Source: Thiosulfativibrio sp964601165
GTDB taxonomy: Bacteria; Pseudomonadota; Gammaproteobacteria; Thiomicrospirales; Thiomicrospiraceae
Assembly (NCBI GenBank): GCA_964601165.1
Contig: CAZRMK010000080.1
Coordinates: 1 to 8,368, forward strand
Length of the DNA: 8,368 nt
Reading direction: 5' to 3'
A program made the position numbers and the translations under genes. The notes below the pieces were generated by a model. That model worked only from the letters and a program-made list of their open reading frames with translations. It did no database searches and was not told the origin of the DNA. Numbering within the stretch: position 1 is the first letter of the stretch; the number at the start of each line of letters is the position of its first letter. Below are positions 1 through 7,466 of this stretch, piece after piece.

Positions 1-31
1 CTGCCGTATATGTTGTTCTTTTTCTACTCAT
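1..31 (-). CDS. Start of IS3-family transposase OrfA (partial, runs off the window)
   Basis: Only ten codons and one base are visible: MSRKRTTYTA, then a codon beginning with G. From memory of the family, many IS3-type OrfA proteins start with MS(R/K)KR-(T/K)YTAEFK, a helix-turn-helix protein that binds the IS ends and is joined to OrfB by frameshifting. The next residue here could be the expected Glu. The start is supported by AGGA at 41-44 with a 9-base spacer. With so few residues the assignment rests on the N-terminal pattern and the IS-like end 82 bases upstream. Confidence 0.6.
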   Translation of the reverse strand, partial: MSRKRTTYTA

Positions 32-113
32 AATTTTGTATCCTATTTTTATCTATATTTTACTTTTTCTGGAATAAAAATATTTTTCTGTTTGGTTGTT
101 TTTTGTAGGGACA
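1..113 (-). mobile_element. Left-edge fragment of an IS3-like insertion sequence (5' end)
   Basis: On the minus strand an element appears to begin at 113 with TGTCCCTACAAAAAACAACC, the TG start usual for IS3-family ends. A ribosome binding site (AGGA, 41-44) and an ATG at 29-31 follow 82 bases inside, and the reading frame opens with residues typical of IS3-family OrfA. The rest lies outside the window, so the other inverted repeat and the target duplication cannot be seen. The outer boundary is inferred from the TG end and the distance to the start codon. The element has the same orientation as the operon and sits 159 bp past its last stop codon. Confidence 0.6.
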
Positions 114-118
114 TTATA
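113..118 (-). promoter_or_regulatory. Perfect -10 hexamer formed at the IS/flank junction
   Basis: TATAAT reads on the minus strand at 118-113. Its last base is the first base of the putative IS end, and the other five bases come from the host flank. It is placed to transcribe the IS orfA. The matching -35 region is weak (CTTTAA or TTTAAT at 16-17 bases). This may be a chance AT-rich match in an AT-rich genome. Confidence 0.35.
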
Positions 119-272
119 GCTTAAAACTTAATGAATTAAAGCACCAAACATTAGCTAATGGCTTGTGTATGGTAGCTTAACAATACTGGAATTAAATCTT
201 ATAAAAAATTGTCTTGATTTTTGGGGTAGTATAGTTACAGAGCTTAGATGTAATTTGTTTTAAAAATTCATA

Positions 273-989
273 CTATCCTAAACTAAACATTAAAACAACA
301 GAAATCAACCCTATTAGCCCACCAAACACTCCGCCCCAAACTACTAACCAGCCAAGATGCTCTTTAATCATTTTTTGTACCATATTTTTAACTATTTTAG
401 GGGTTAACTCGGCTAAACGAGCATCAATCATTTCAGTTACTTTTTCTTGAATATCAGCCATAACATCAGGTTGGTCTATTTCAGATTGTAATAATTCTAT
501 AAAAGATTCCTTTTGAGTCATTTCAATTAAAGACTCTTTCATGCTGGCAACAAATGGTTTCTTTAAAGGAATTAAAGCTTTTTTACCACCAAACATACCC
601 AGCATACTGCCAAAAGATGAATTTACAATTACTTCCACTAGTTTGTCAAAGGATGGTGATAAATCAACCTTCTCAATCACGGGAGCAAGATTAAGATTAG
701 GGACTTTGCCTTTTGATCCTGATATAAACTTGTCAATATTTTCTTTTGAAAAAAACTGCTCCATCATTAACTGCCTAATCGCCAACTTAAAGTCTTCAAA
801 ACGATTAGGAATCACTCCAGAACCGATCAGTCCTGGTACTTTTTCAAATAACATGTGAATCGCTAGCCAATTAGTTAAAGCTCCTGATAAAGCAAATAGA
901 CCTACCCACATCAAGATAGTGTTGTCTAGAACCAATCCTAGCCCTAAAACTAGCCCTGCAACTAAATTAGTTAAACTACTTTTATTCAT
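273..989 (-). CDS. DUF445-family membrane protein
   Basis: This is a 238-residue protein. Its N-terminus has two hydrophobic segments (about residues 7-22 and 26-45), ending in the family signature region GALTNWLAIHMLFEKVPGL and GSGVIPNRFEDFK. A long, mostly helical and charged middle part follows, and a last hydrophobic segment lies at about 213-236. The arrangement matches the DUF445 family, whose biochemical role is not established. It is probably an inner-membrane protein with a soluble helical domain. The start is 3 bases after the acpS stop, with a GAGAG Shine-Dalgarno inside the end of acpS, so translation is probably coupled. It is the last gene of the run, and no convincing intrinsic terminator follows its TAG stop. 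A direct link to ACP maturation is not shown by anything but position. Confidence 0.85.
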   Translation of the reverse strand: MNKSSLTNLVAGLVLGLGLVLDNTILMWVGLFALSGALTNWLAIHMLFEKVPGLIGSGVIPNRFEDFKLAIRQLMMEQFFSKENIDKFISGSKGKVPNLNLAPVIEKVDLSPSFDKLVEVIVNSSFGSMLGMFGGKKALIPLKKPFVASMKESLIEMTQKESFIELLQSEIDQPDVMADIQEKVTEMIDARLAELTPKIVKNMVQKMIKEHLGWLVVWGGVFGGLIGLISVVLMFSLG

Positions 990-992
990 TCT

Positions 993-1373
993 TTATTCTC
1001 TCTCTGCGATCACAAAAGCAACGGTATGGGTTTTTTCATCACTTACACTAATATTCCAAGCAGTAATTTTTAGTTCGTTGGATTTTTGCAGGGTTTTACC
1101 TGACAATTTTAAAACAGGCTGTCCCGATGTTTTATGCTCAATAGTCATATCAACAAAGCTCACACCTTGCGTAATTCCAGTACCTAGAGCCTTAGAAACT
1201 GCTTCTTTTAATGCCCAACGCTTTGATAAAAAACGTTCAGGAAATTTAGACTCTGCCAGTTCTAATAACTCTGGCTGGGATAATAGGCGTTTAGCAAAGG
1301 CTTTTCCTTGACGTTGATAAGCCTTAGCAATACGCTCTATTTCTACTATGTCAGTTCCAATTCCAATAATCAT
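993..1373 (-). CDS. acpS: Holo-[acyl-carrier-protein] synthase
   Basis: AcpS moves the 4'-phosphopantetheine group from coenzyme A to the conserved serine of apo-ACP, giving the active carrier for fatty acid synthesis in the cytoplasm. The 126-residue length equals the family norm. The opening motif GIGTDIVEIERI contains Asp8, and the second motif RWALKEAVSKA contains Glu57 and Lys61. Asp8 and Glu57 correspond to the known Mg2+-binding residues. The C-terminal SVSDEKTHTVAFVIAE strand is typical. The ATG is 8 bases after the pdxJ stop. Its Shine-Dalgarno AGGA overlaps that TAG stop and has a 6-base spacer, so coupling with pdxJ is likely. The pdxJ-acpS pairing is conserved in Gammaproteobacteria. 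Confidence 0.97.
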   Translation of the reverse strand: MIIGIGTDIVEIERIAKAYQRQGKAFAKRLLSQPELLELAESKFPERFLSKRWALKEAVSKALGTGITQGVSFVDMTIEHKTSGQPVLKLSGKTLQKSNELKITAWNISVSDEKTHTVAFVIAERE

Positions 1374-1381
1374 AATGATTC

Positions 1382-2125
1382 CTATAAATAGGACTGGGCT
1401 CTTGCTGCAACCATTATTCGCTTCATTTCACGTACTGCTTCAGGTAAGCCTGAAAAAATCGCTTGAGAAATAATTGCATGGCCAATATTTAATTCTTCAA
1501 TATCTTGAATTTTGGCAATGGCTTGTACATTATGATAGTGCAAGCCATGTCCGGCATTTACCACTAAACCTAGTGATTTGGCATAGGCAGTCGCTTCTAT
1601 AATTCTTTGTAACTCTATTGCTATGTCTTGAGGTTGAGTCAATTCTGCATAAGTTCCCGTATGCAATTCAACAACTGGCGCTCCAACCGCTTTTGCCGCT
1701 TCAATTTGTGCCATATCTGGGTCTATAAACAGAGAAACACGGCTGTTAGTTTCAGCTAAGGTTTGACAAACATCTATTAACCAAGCCTGTTGCCCAATAA
1801 CATCCAGCCCTCCTTCTGTGGTTAATTCTTCCCGTCTTTCTGGCACTAGACAAACATCTTCAGGCTTAAATTTACCAGCAATATCAAGCATTTCTTGAGT
1901 GGCAGCCATTTCTAAATTAACTTTAGTTTGACGCATTTGCGAAAGACGCTCAACATCGGCATCTTGAATATGACGACGATCTTCACGCAGATGTAATGTA
2001 ATGCTATCTGCACCAGCCATTTCAGCATCTAAAGCGGCTTTAATGGGATCTGGATAAAGCGTCCCTCTTGCTTGCCTTAATGTGGCAACATGGTCAATAT
2101 TTAGACCAAGATAAATTGAATTCAT
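1382..2125 (-). CDS. pdxJ: Pyridoxine 5'-phosphate synthase
   Basis: PdxJ condenses 1-deoxy-D-xylulose 5-phosphate with 3-amino-2-oxopropyl phosphate to form pyridoxine 5'-phosphate, the last ring-forming step of the DXP-dependent vitamin B6 pathway. It is a 247-residue TIM-barrel protein. Visible motifs are NIDHVATLRQARGT (9-22), HLREDRRHI with His45, Arg47 and His52, VNLEM with Glu72, NAGHG with His193, and the phosphate-binding NIGHAI (213-218). These match the residues known as catalytic or substrate-binding in the E. coli enzyme, so it should be active. The ATG lies 17 bases after the recO stop. Its Shine-Dalgarno (AAGG, about 11 bases away) is weak. Confidence 0.97.
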   Translation of the reverse strand: MNSIYLGLNIDHVATLRQARGTLYPDPIKAALDAEMAGADSITLHLREDRRHIQDADVERLSQMRQTKVNLEMAATQEMLDIAGKFKPEDVCLVPERREELTTEGGLDVIGQQAWLIDVCQTLAETNSRVSLFIDPDMAQIEAAKAVGAPVVELHTGTYAELTQPQDIAIELQRIIEATAYAKSLGLVVNAGHGLHYHNVQAIAKIQDIEELNIGHAIISQAIFSGLPEAVREMKRIMVAARAQSYL

Positions 2126-2142
2126 AAAATGTAAAACCTTAG

Positions 2143-2892
2143 TTAAGACTGAAATAGTGTTCGCGTTTGTATTGGTTTATCACCTAAATAGTGTGCAAGA
2201 AGCATTCTAAATAATTGTTTCCAAACACTCAAGCATGCATCACACTTTTGAAATGCTGAAAACTTGAGTAAACACTCTCCTGATATAGTTACATAAGAAG
2301 AAGAATGAAAACTTTTATCTTCTGAAAAATCAGAAATTTTAACTGCTCCTACTTCAGGAAAATAATGATATTGTTTTTGCGATTGAATAGGTTGTTGTTC
2401 GACATCTAAGTCGGTTTGCAAGGCATATCCCATTGACATAAGTAATTGATACTCAAACTGTCGCAACACCCAAGCTTGATCTAAACGGTTTTTAGAAATG
2501 GCTAAATCATAAAGTGTTTGCTGATAGGATTCAAACAAAACTTCCATCCCGACATGCGGATATAGCAAGCGATAGAGCAACTCATTGACATACAAACCAC
2601 AAATATTATTCTCACCCAACAAGGGAAAACGTATTTGAGTAGGCTCTAACTGCCTTAAATTTATCAGACCTGGTAAATTTAAGGCGTTTTTTTCAACCCA
2701 GCTAATAGTTAATAGTTGAAATGGTTGTAACCAAGCTTGTTTTGCTTGAGATGCTTTACTTTTACTACGCACTCCTCTAATCACAGCATTCAGTTTACCG
2801 TGTTGAGGGGTAAAAAAAGTAACCAGTAAACTGGTTTCTCGATAGGGTCGGCGATGTAACACTAAGGCCTGTTGGATTATTTCTATCGCCAT
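2143..2892 (-). CDS. recO: DNA repair protein RecO
   Basis: RecO works with RecR, and in some pathways RecF, to load RecA on SSB-coated single-stranded DNA during gap repair and recombination. The 249-residue protein has the expected N-terminal OB-fold with QALVLHRRPYRETSLLVTFF (8-27) and the basic stretch IRGVRSKSK. A helical C-terminal domain ends in LGDKPIQTRTLF. A four-cysteine zinc site as in many other RecO proteins is not evident: only CDAC, near residues 217-220, forms a close pair. This is common in gammaproteobacterial RecO. The start is 17 bases after era; no good Shine-Dalgarno is visible, only TTACTGGCG before the ATG, so expression may depend on coupling to era. Confidence 0.95.
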   Translation of the reverse strand: MAIEIIQQALVLHRRPYRETSLLVTFFTPQHGKLNAVIRGVRSKSKASQAKQAWLQPFQLLTISWVEKNALNLPGLINLRQLEPTQIRFPLLGENNICGLYVNELLYRLLYPHVGMEVLFESYQQTLYDLAISKNRLDQAWVLRQFEYQLLMSMGYALQTDLDVEQQPIQSQKQYHYFPEVGAVKISDFSEDKSFHSSSYVTISGECLLKFSAFQKCDACLSVWKQLFRMLLAHYLGDKPIQTRTLFQS

Positions 2893-2909
2893 CGCCAGTA
2901 ATTTAAAAT

Positions 2910-3875
2910 CTATCCAGAATGAGAGTCGTTATAGCCCAAACTAGCTAAAGCCCGTTCGTCATCAGACCAGTTTTCTTTGACCTTTACCCACAATTCTAAA
3001 TGCACTCGAGCATCTAACAAAGTAATGAGGTCTTTACGAGCTTGAATTCCCATGCTTTTAATCCGCTCACCTTTACTGCCAATTACAATTTGTTTTTGCC
3101 CCTCACGCTCTACCAAAATAAGAGCATTGATTTCCCAGCGACCATCTTGACCCTCTTTTTCGGCTTTTTCAAAAGTAAATTTTTCAATTTCAACTGTTAC
3201 GCCATAAGGAACTTCTTCCCCTAAAGAGCGCATTAACTTTTCACGCACAATTTCAGAGGCTAAAAACCGTGAAGAACGATCCGTAATATAGTCAGCAGGA
3301 AAAATAGCTGCTTGTTTAGGAAGGTGTTTTAAGACTTCCTTTTTAATAATTTCCATACCCTGTTTTTTATAAGCAGATACGGGAATTATCATATCAAAAC
3401 TGGCATTCTCAGATATTTTTTGTAAAAAAGGAAACAGGTCTGCTTTGTTTTTAAACTTATCAATTTTATTGACCAAAATAATCACCGGCACAGTAATGGT
3501 TTTGCATTTTTCAGCTACCGCTTGATCTTCACGAGTCCATTTACCAGCCTCTACCACAAACAAAACTACATCAACATCACCAAAAGCACTATTAGCGGTA
3601 CGGTTCATATATTTGTTAATCGATTTTTTAGCTCCTAGGTGCATACCAGGGGTATCAACAAACACAATTTGATGATTATCTGTGGTATAAATTCCATGAA
3701 TACGGTGTCGTGTAGTTTGAGGTTTAGGAGAAGTAATACTCAGCTTTTGACCCAACAAGCCATTCATTAAAGTAGACTTGCCCACATTTGGACGCCCAAT
3801 AACTGCAACAAAACCTGCTAAATAATCATCTGCTACAGTTTCACTTGTATTAGATATGGGGAAAGTTAAATCCAT
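2910..3875 (-). CDS. era: GTPase Era, 16S rRNA-binding ribosome assembly factor
   Basis: Era is an essential GTPase that binds the 3' end of 16S rRNA and helps mature the 30S subunit. The G motifs are clear: G1 GRPNVGKST (27-35), G2 in PQTTRHRI (52-59), G3 DTPG (74-77) and G4 NKID (136-139). The C-terminal KH domain has the GSKG loop at about 266-269. At 321 residues it is about 20 longer than E. coli Era, with roughly 13 extra residues before the G domain and a short polar tail (NDSHSG). The ATG at 3875 is the only start codon I see before G1. Its Shine-Dalgarno is weak (GAGA 7 bases away). A 72-bp inserted element now separates it from rnc, whose frame would otherwise run into era. Confidence 0.97.
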   Translation of the reverse strand: MDLTFPISNTSETVADDYLAGFVAVIGRPNVGKSTLMNGLLGQKLSITSPKPQTTRHRIHGIYTTDNHQIVFVDTPGMHLGAKKSINKYMNRTANSAFGDVDVVLFVVEAGKWTREDQAVAEKCKTITVPVIILVNKIDKFKNKADLFPFLQKISENASFDMIIPVSAYKKQGMEIIKKEVLKHLPKQAAIFPADYITDRSSRFLASEIVREKLMRSLGEEVPYGVTVEIEKFTFEKAEKEGQDGRWEINALILVEREGQKQIVIGSKGERIKSMGIQARKDLITLLDARVHLELWVKVKENWSDDERALASLGYNDSHSG

Positions 3876-3898
3876 TATTTTTTCTCGTTTTTTTTAAA

Positions 3899-3970
3899 CC
3901 TGAATCCTGCATCAAATTTTTAATATGTAGAGTGCAAGCTATATGTGTACAAGCACTTGCAGGATTCAGG
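3899..3970. mobile_element. 72-bp palindromic mini-element (MITE-like) with 5-bp target duplication between rnc and era
   Basis: The ends are perfect 13-bp inverted repeats, CCTGAATCCTGCA at 3899-3911 and its complement at 3958-3970. Identical TTAAA pentamers flank them at 3894-3898 and 3971-3975. Inside, AGTGC (3931-3935) pairs with GCACT (3953-3957), directly against the right arm. The element has no coding capacity. The CCT(G/A)AATCCTGC-type end and 5-bp AT-rich duplication recall IS1380-family ends (for example ISEcp1). That link is inference from memory. The right arm provides the TGA stop of rnc. A related 30-bp end lies at 7604-7633. Confidence 0.85.
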
Positions 3971-4664
3971 TTAAAGAATCTAAAGCTTTTTGAGCTGCTT
4001 GTTGCTCTGCTTTTCTGCGATTATGAGCCACGGCCTCAAATTTAGTATTTAATTTTTCAACATAGCAAGAAATGGTAAACATTTGGGCATGAGCGGGACC
4101 ATTAACGTTAATAACACTGTATTCTGGCAAAGGCTGTTGCCGTGACTGTAGCAATTCTTGAAGAAGTGTTTTTGAATCTTTTCCTATTTCAGACGGATTA
4201 ATGTTTTTTAAACGTGATTCATAAATTTGCATAACAAAAACTCGACATGGGTCTAGACCCCCATCTTCATAAATAGAGGCAATAATCGCTTCTACTGCAT
4301 CAGAAATAATGGATTCACGACGATACCCACCACTTTTTAACTCACCAGGTCCTAGTTTTAAATAATCACTTAAACCATACTCTTTACCAATTTCAGCTAA
4401 AGTTTCTCCTTTAACTAAATAAGCTCGAATACGACTCAAATCTCCTTCTGAAATCCTATTAAACTGATGAAAAAGCACATCTGCAATCATAAAGTTAACT
4501 ATGCTATCGCCTAAGAACTCTAAACGTTCGTTATTTTTTGCACCGACACTTCTATGGGTTAAAGCATGTTGTAATATTTGAATATTTTCATATTTATAAC
4601 CAAGTTTTTTTTCTAAACGATGTAGTTTAGCAAGGCTTTCTCTAGTTTGCTTATAAGCCGACAC
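3966..4664 (-). CDS. rnc: Ribonuclease III
   Basis: RNase III cuts double-stranded RNA and processes rRNA precursors and many mRNAs. This 232-residue protein has the signature NERLEFLGDS (45-54) with Glu49 and Asp53, and SDAVEAII with Asp122 and Glu125. These are the acidic metal-binding residues of the active site. A double-stranded-RNA-binding domain covers about 161-231 and ends in RRKAEQQAAQKALDSL. The start is GTG at 4664, 3 bases after lepB. It is the only usable start before the conserved core and is supported by AAAGGA 9 bases upstream. The last codon and the TGA stop are formed by the inserted 72-bp element, so the C-terminus ends a residue after the conserved dsRBD helix. Function is probably intact. 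Confidence 0.97.
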   Translation of the reverse strand: MSAYKQTRESLAKLHRLEKKLGYKYENIQILQHALTHRSVGAKNNERLEFLGDSIVNFMIADVLFHQFNRISEGDLSRIRAYLVKGETLAEIGKEYGLSDYLKLGPGELKSGGYRRESIISDAVEAIIASIYEDGGLDPCRVFVMQIYESRLKNINPSEIGKDSKTLLQELLQSRQQPLPEYSVINVNGPAHAQMFTISCYVEKLNTKFEAVAHNRRKAEQQAAQKALDSLT

Positions 4665-4667
4665 TGT

Positions 4668-5435
4668 TTAAATTCCTTTACCAATGCGGTCAAATTGAAT
4701 ACCGTTGTCCCAGCTCATCCAGATACCAAAAGCTCGACCTTTCATATTCCGTTCAGGAACAAAGCCCCAAAAACGGCTGTCATTACTGTGATCTCGGTTA
4801 TCTCCAAGAACAAAATAATATCCTTCTGGTACGATAACGGTATTCATATCTAAACTAGTTTTATCCTTGTCTAACAGTATTTGGTAGATAACTTGATCCA
4901 AATTTGTTTCTTCAACCAATGCTGCTCCAGTCATTACGCTGCCTGAATTAGTCCCTTCAAACAAACCTAATAATCTTTGGCTGAAAACTTTACCGTTTAC
5001 AAATACTGTTCTCCCTATATAAGAGACTTCATCTCCTGGAATCCCAATAACTCGTTTAATATAATCTACATTTGGATCTTGAGGAAATCTAAATACCACC
5101 ACATCACCACGTTGAGGTAAACCTACTGGAAAAATTTTAGTTTGGGTAACAGGTAATTTCACTCCATAAGCAAACTTATTCACCACAATAAAATCACCAA
5201 TGTGCAAAGTAGGATACATAGAGCCAGAAGGGATTTTAAACGGCTCCATAATAAAAGAACGTAATATCAGAACAATTAAAAATACTGGAAAAAGTGAACG
5301 TGAATATTCAATAATAATCGGTTCTTTTTCAGTTACCACCGAACGCAATCGTTTCGGTTTCCACACCATTTTATCAACCAAATAAATCATACCTGTAACA
5401 GCGGTAACTATGACAAGAATTAGTTCAAAATTCAT
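4668..5435 (-). CDS. lepB: Signal peptidase I (leader peptidase)
   Basis: LepB is the inner-membrane protease that removes signal peptides from secreted proteins. In the 255-residue protein, hydrophobic segments at about 3-21 and 47-63 fit the two N-terminal membrane anchors. The catalytic Ser72 lies in IPSGSMYPTL, and the general base Lys127 lies in DYIKRVIGIPGD. The downstream box GDNRDHSNDSRFWGFV (from about 216) completes the Ser-Lys catalytic set. It is shorter than E. coli LepB (324 residues), as is common in other lineages. The ATG is 9 bases after lepA and is preceded by AAAGGA with a 5-base spacer. The lepA-lepB pair is a classic conserved operon. Confidence 0.97.
   Translation of the reverse strand: MNFELILVIVTAVTGMIYLVDKMVWKPKRLRSVVTEKEPIIIEYSRSLFPVFLIVLILRSFIMEPFKIPSGSMYPTLHIGDFIVVNKFAYGVKLPVTQTKIFPVGLPQRGDVVVFRFPQDPNVDYIKRVIGIPGDEVSYIGRTVFVNGKVFSQRLLGLFEGTNSGSVMTGAALVEETNLDQVIYQILLDKDKTSLDMNTVIVPEGYYFVLGDNRDHSNDSRFWGFVPERNMKGRAFGIWMSWDNGIQFDRIGKGI
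4674..4679 (-). promoter_or_regulatory. Shine-Dalgarno that decides the GTG start of rnc
   Basis: AAAGGA reads on the minus strand inside the last codons of lepB, 9 bases before the GTG at 4664. There is no ATG or TTG alternative in the first 22 codons, so this site fixes the start. Because it lies within lepB and the gap is 3 bases, rnc translation is probably coupled to lepB. Confidence 0.75.
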
Positions 5436-5444
5436 ATTTTTCCT

Positions 5445-7247
5445 TTAATCATCACTGGTATTTAAAATCGCCAAGAAAGCTTCTTGAGGTAATTCTACAT
5501 TCCCCACAGATTTCATGCGTTTTTTACCTTCTTTTTGTTTTTGTAACAGTTTCTTTTTACGAGAAATGTCGCCACCATAACATTTAGCAGTCACATTTTT
5601 CCGCATAGCCTTAACATTGGTACGACCAATGATTTTAGCTCCAATACTAGCTTGAATAGCAACATCAAACATTTGTCGTGGAATAATATTTTTTAACTTT
5701 TCAATCAATACTTTACCACGTTGGACTGCCATGTTTTTATGTACAATTAAAGCTAAAGCATCTACTGGTTCAGAATTAATTAAAAATTCTATTTTAATTA
5801 AATCATCTGCTTGAAAACGCTCAAACTCATAATCCATTGAAGCATAACCACGAGTGTTAGATTTTAAACGATCAAAAAAATCTAATACAACTTCATTTAA
5901 AGGCAATTCGTAGTTAATTGAAACTTGGTTACCAGCATAAGTCATGTCTTTTTGAACGCCACGCTTTTCTAAACATAGCTTCATTACTGCACCAATATAT
6001 TCTTGAGGAACTAAAATGTTAGCAGAAATAATTGGCTCTCTTACCTCTTCAATATAAACTTGATCTGGTAGGCTAGAAGGATTGTCAATTTTAATGACTT
6101 CGCCTTTTTTTGTTAATACTTCATAGACAACCGTTGGTGCGGTGGTAATCAAATCCATATCGTATTCACGCTCTAAACGCTCTTGAACAATCTCCATATG
6201 AAGCAGTCCCAAAAACCCACAACGAAACCCAAAACCAAGTGCATCTGAACTTTCTGGCTCAAAGTGCAATGCCGCGTCATTCAATCTAAGTTTACGCAAG
6301 GCTTCACGCAAATCTTCATAATCTTCAGAACTAATCGGAAACAAACCTGCAAATACACGAGGCTGAACAGGCTTAAAACCTTTAAGCGGTTCAATATCAG
6401 CTCCTGCTTCGGTCATGGTATCGCCAACAGGAGCACCATCAATATCTTTAATCCCCGCAATAACAAAGCCGACTTCACCTGCTGATAAATATTCCGTTGG
6501 AGTGTGTTTTGGGGTAAAAACCCCTACAGAATCAACTTTATGTTCATCTTTAGTCGATAAAATTTTCATCTTGGTTTTTTTACCAATTTTACCATCTATC
6601 ACCCTAACTAAAGACACAACACCAAGATAATTATCAAACCAAGAATCAATGATTAAGGCTCTAAAAGGTGCTTCAGGATCGCCAATAGGAGAAGGAATCT
6701 TTTTAACAATTTCTTCTAAGGTCTCTTTTATGCCTATCCCCGACTTAGCACTAGCTTGAACAGCGTCATGAGCTTCAATACCAATAATTTCTTCAATTTC
6801 ATCCACTACTCTTTCGGGATCTGCCGCAGGTAAATCAATCTTATTTAATACTGCTAAGACTTCAAGACCTTGTTCTATCGCAGTATAGCAATTGGCAACC
6901 GTTTGAGCCTCTACCCCTTGCGAAGCATCTACTACTAACAAAGCCCCTTCACAAGCAGCTAAAGAGCGGGATACTTCATAAGAAAAGTCTACATGACCAG
7001 GTGTATCAATAAAATTAAGCTGATAAGTTTTACCATCATCAGCATCATAATTTAAAGTAACACTTTGGGCTTTAATGGTAATTCCACGTTCACGCTCAAT
7101 ATCCATTGAGTCTAAAACTTGAGATTCCATTTCACGATCAGACAAACCTCCGCATAAATGAATAAAACGATCTGATAACGTGGATTTACCGTGGTCAATA
7201 TGGGCGATGATTGAAAAGTTACGAATATGTTGCAGCGGATTAGCCAT
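5445..7247 (-). CDS. lepA: Elongation factor 4 (LepA), ribosome-associated GTPase
   Basis: LepA/EF4 is a translational GTPase related to EF-G. It acts on the ribosome and has been linked to translation under stress and to 30S subunit biogenesis. The length of 600 residues matches the family (E. coli 599). Motifs are G1 AHIDHGKST (15-23), G2 RGIT (54-57), G3 DTPGH with His85 (81-85) and G4 NKID (135-138). The LepA-specific C-terminal domain is present, ending in YGGDISRKKKLLQKQKEGKKRMK near residue 580. The ATG is supported by AGAGG with a 5-base spacer. It is the first gene of the operon. A MITE-like element ends 43-44 bases upstream, so its leader or promoter may have been altered. Confidence 0.98.
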   Translation of the reverse strand: MANPLQHIRNFSIIAHIDHGKSTLSDRFIHLCGGLSDREMESQVLDSMDIERERGITIKAQSVTLNYDADDGKTYQLNFIDTPGHVDFSYEVSRSLAACEGALLVVDASQGVEAQTVANCYTAIEQGLEVLAVLNKIDLPAADPERVVDEIEEIIGIEAHDAVQASAKSGIGIKETLEEIVKKIPSPIGDPEAPFRALIIDSWFDNYLGVVSLVRVIDGKIGKKTKMKILSTKDEHKVDSVGVFTPKHTPTEYLSAGEVGFVIAGIKDIDGAPVGDTMTEAGADIEPLKGFKPVQPRVFAGLFPISSEDYEDLREALRKLRLNDAALHFEPESSDALGFGFRCGFLGLLHMEIVQERLEREYDMDLITTAPTVVYEVLTKKGEVIKIDNPSSLPDQVYIEEVREPIISANILVPQEYIGAVMKLCLEKRGVQKDMTYAGNQVSINYELPLNEVVLDFFDRLKSNTRGYASMDYEFERFQADDLIKIEFLINSEPVDALALIVHKNMAVQRGKVLIEKLKNIIPRQMFDVAIQASIGAKIIGRTNVKAMRKNVTAKCYGGDISRKKKLLQKQKEGKKRMKSVGNVELPQEAFLAILNTSDD

Positions 7248-7291
7248 TAAAACCTCTAAAAACAGAAATCTCTACCAAGACCTCTCTAATA

Positions 7292-7452
7292 GAGACTTTT
7301 GCATAATTAAAACACAGTTTATAAAACGCATAAAACAGCACTTTTTTTACCTAAAAACTCATCAAATAGCGAGCTATTATCCTTATTTTTGGATAAAAAA
7401 TGCACCATTTTCTGCATTCCCTAAACCGCACTTTAAATTATGCAAAGGTCTC
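7292..7452. mobile_element. 161-bp MITE-like element with IS5-family-type ends, in the lepA leader
   Basis: The left end GAGACTTTTGCATAATT (7292-7308) and the right end GAGACCTTTGCATAATT (complement of 7436-7452) form inverted repeats that match at 19 of 21 positions when extended to 7312 and 7432. TA dinucleotides flank both ends (7290-7291 and 7453-7454). The inside is AT-rich, with small hairpins (TTATCC/GGATAA) and no open frame. From memory, GAGACCTTTGCA ends occur in IS5-family elements, for example in Neisseria. This would then be a non-autonomous derivative. The TA duplication is short and could be chance. Confidence 0.75.
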
Positions 7453-7466
7453 TAAATAAAAAATGA

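Noticed and set aside
114..272. Possible terminator after the last operon gene, such as TAGTAT/ATACTA
   Set aside because: The stem is only 6 pairs with a mismatch beyond, the loop is about 36 bases and no T-run follows in the transcript direction.
541..1311. Plus-strand frames of 105 and 130 codons opposite the DUF445 and acpS genes
   Set aside because: They lie antisense within clear genes, with no ribosome binding site and no family motif. They are shadows of the real genes.
4665..4667. Missing DUF4845-type gene between lepB and rnc
   Set aside because: Many Gammaproteobacteria have such a gene here, but others, including E. coli, do not. Absence alone is not evidence of loss.
7292..7452. 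A strong outward promoter inside the MITE-like element driving lepA
   Set aside because: I looked for TTGACA/TATAAT-like pairs with 16-18 spacing on the minus strand and found only weak AT-rich partial matches.
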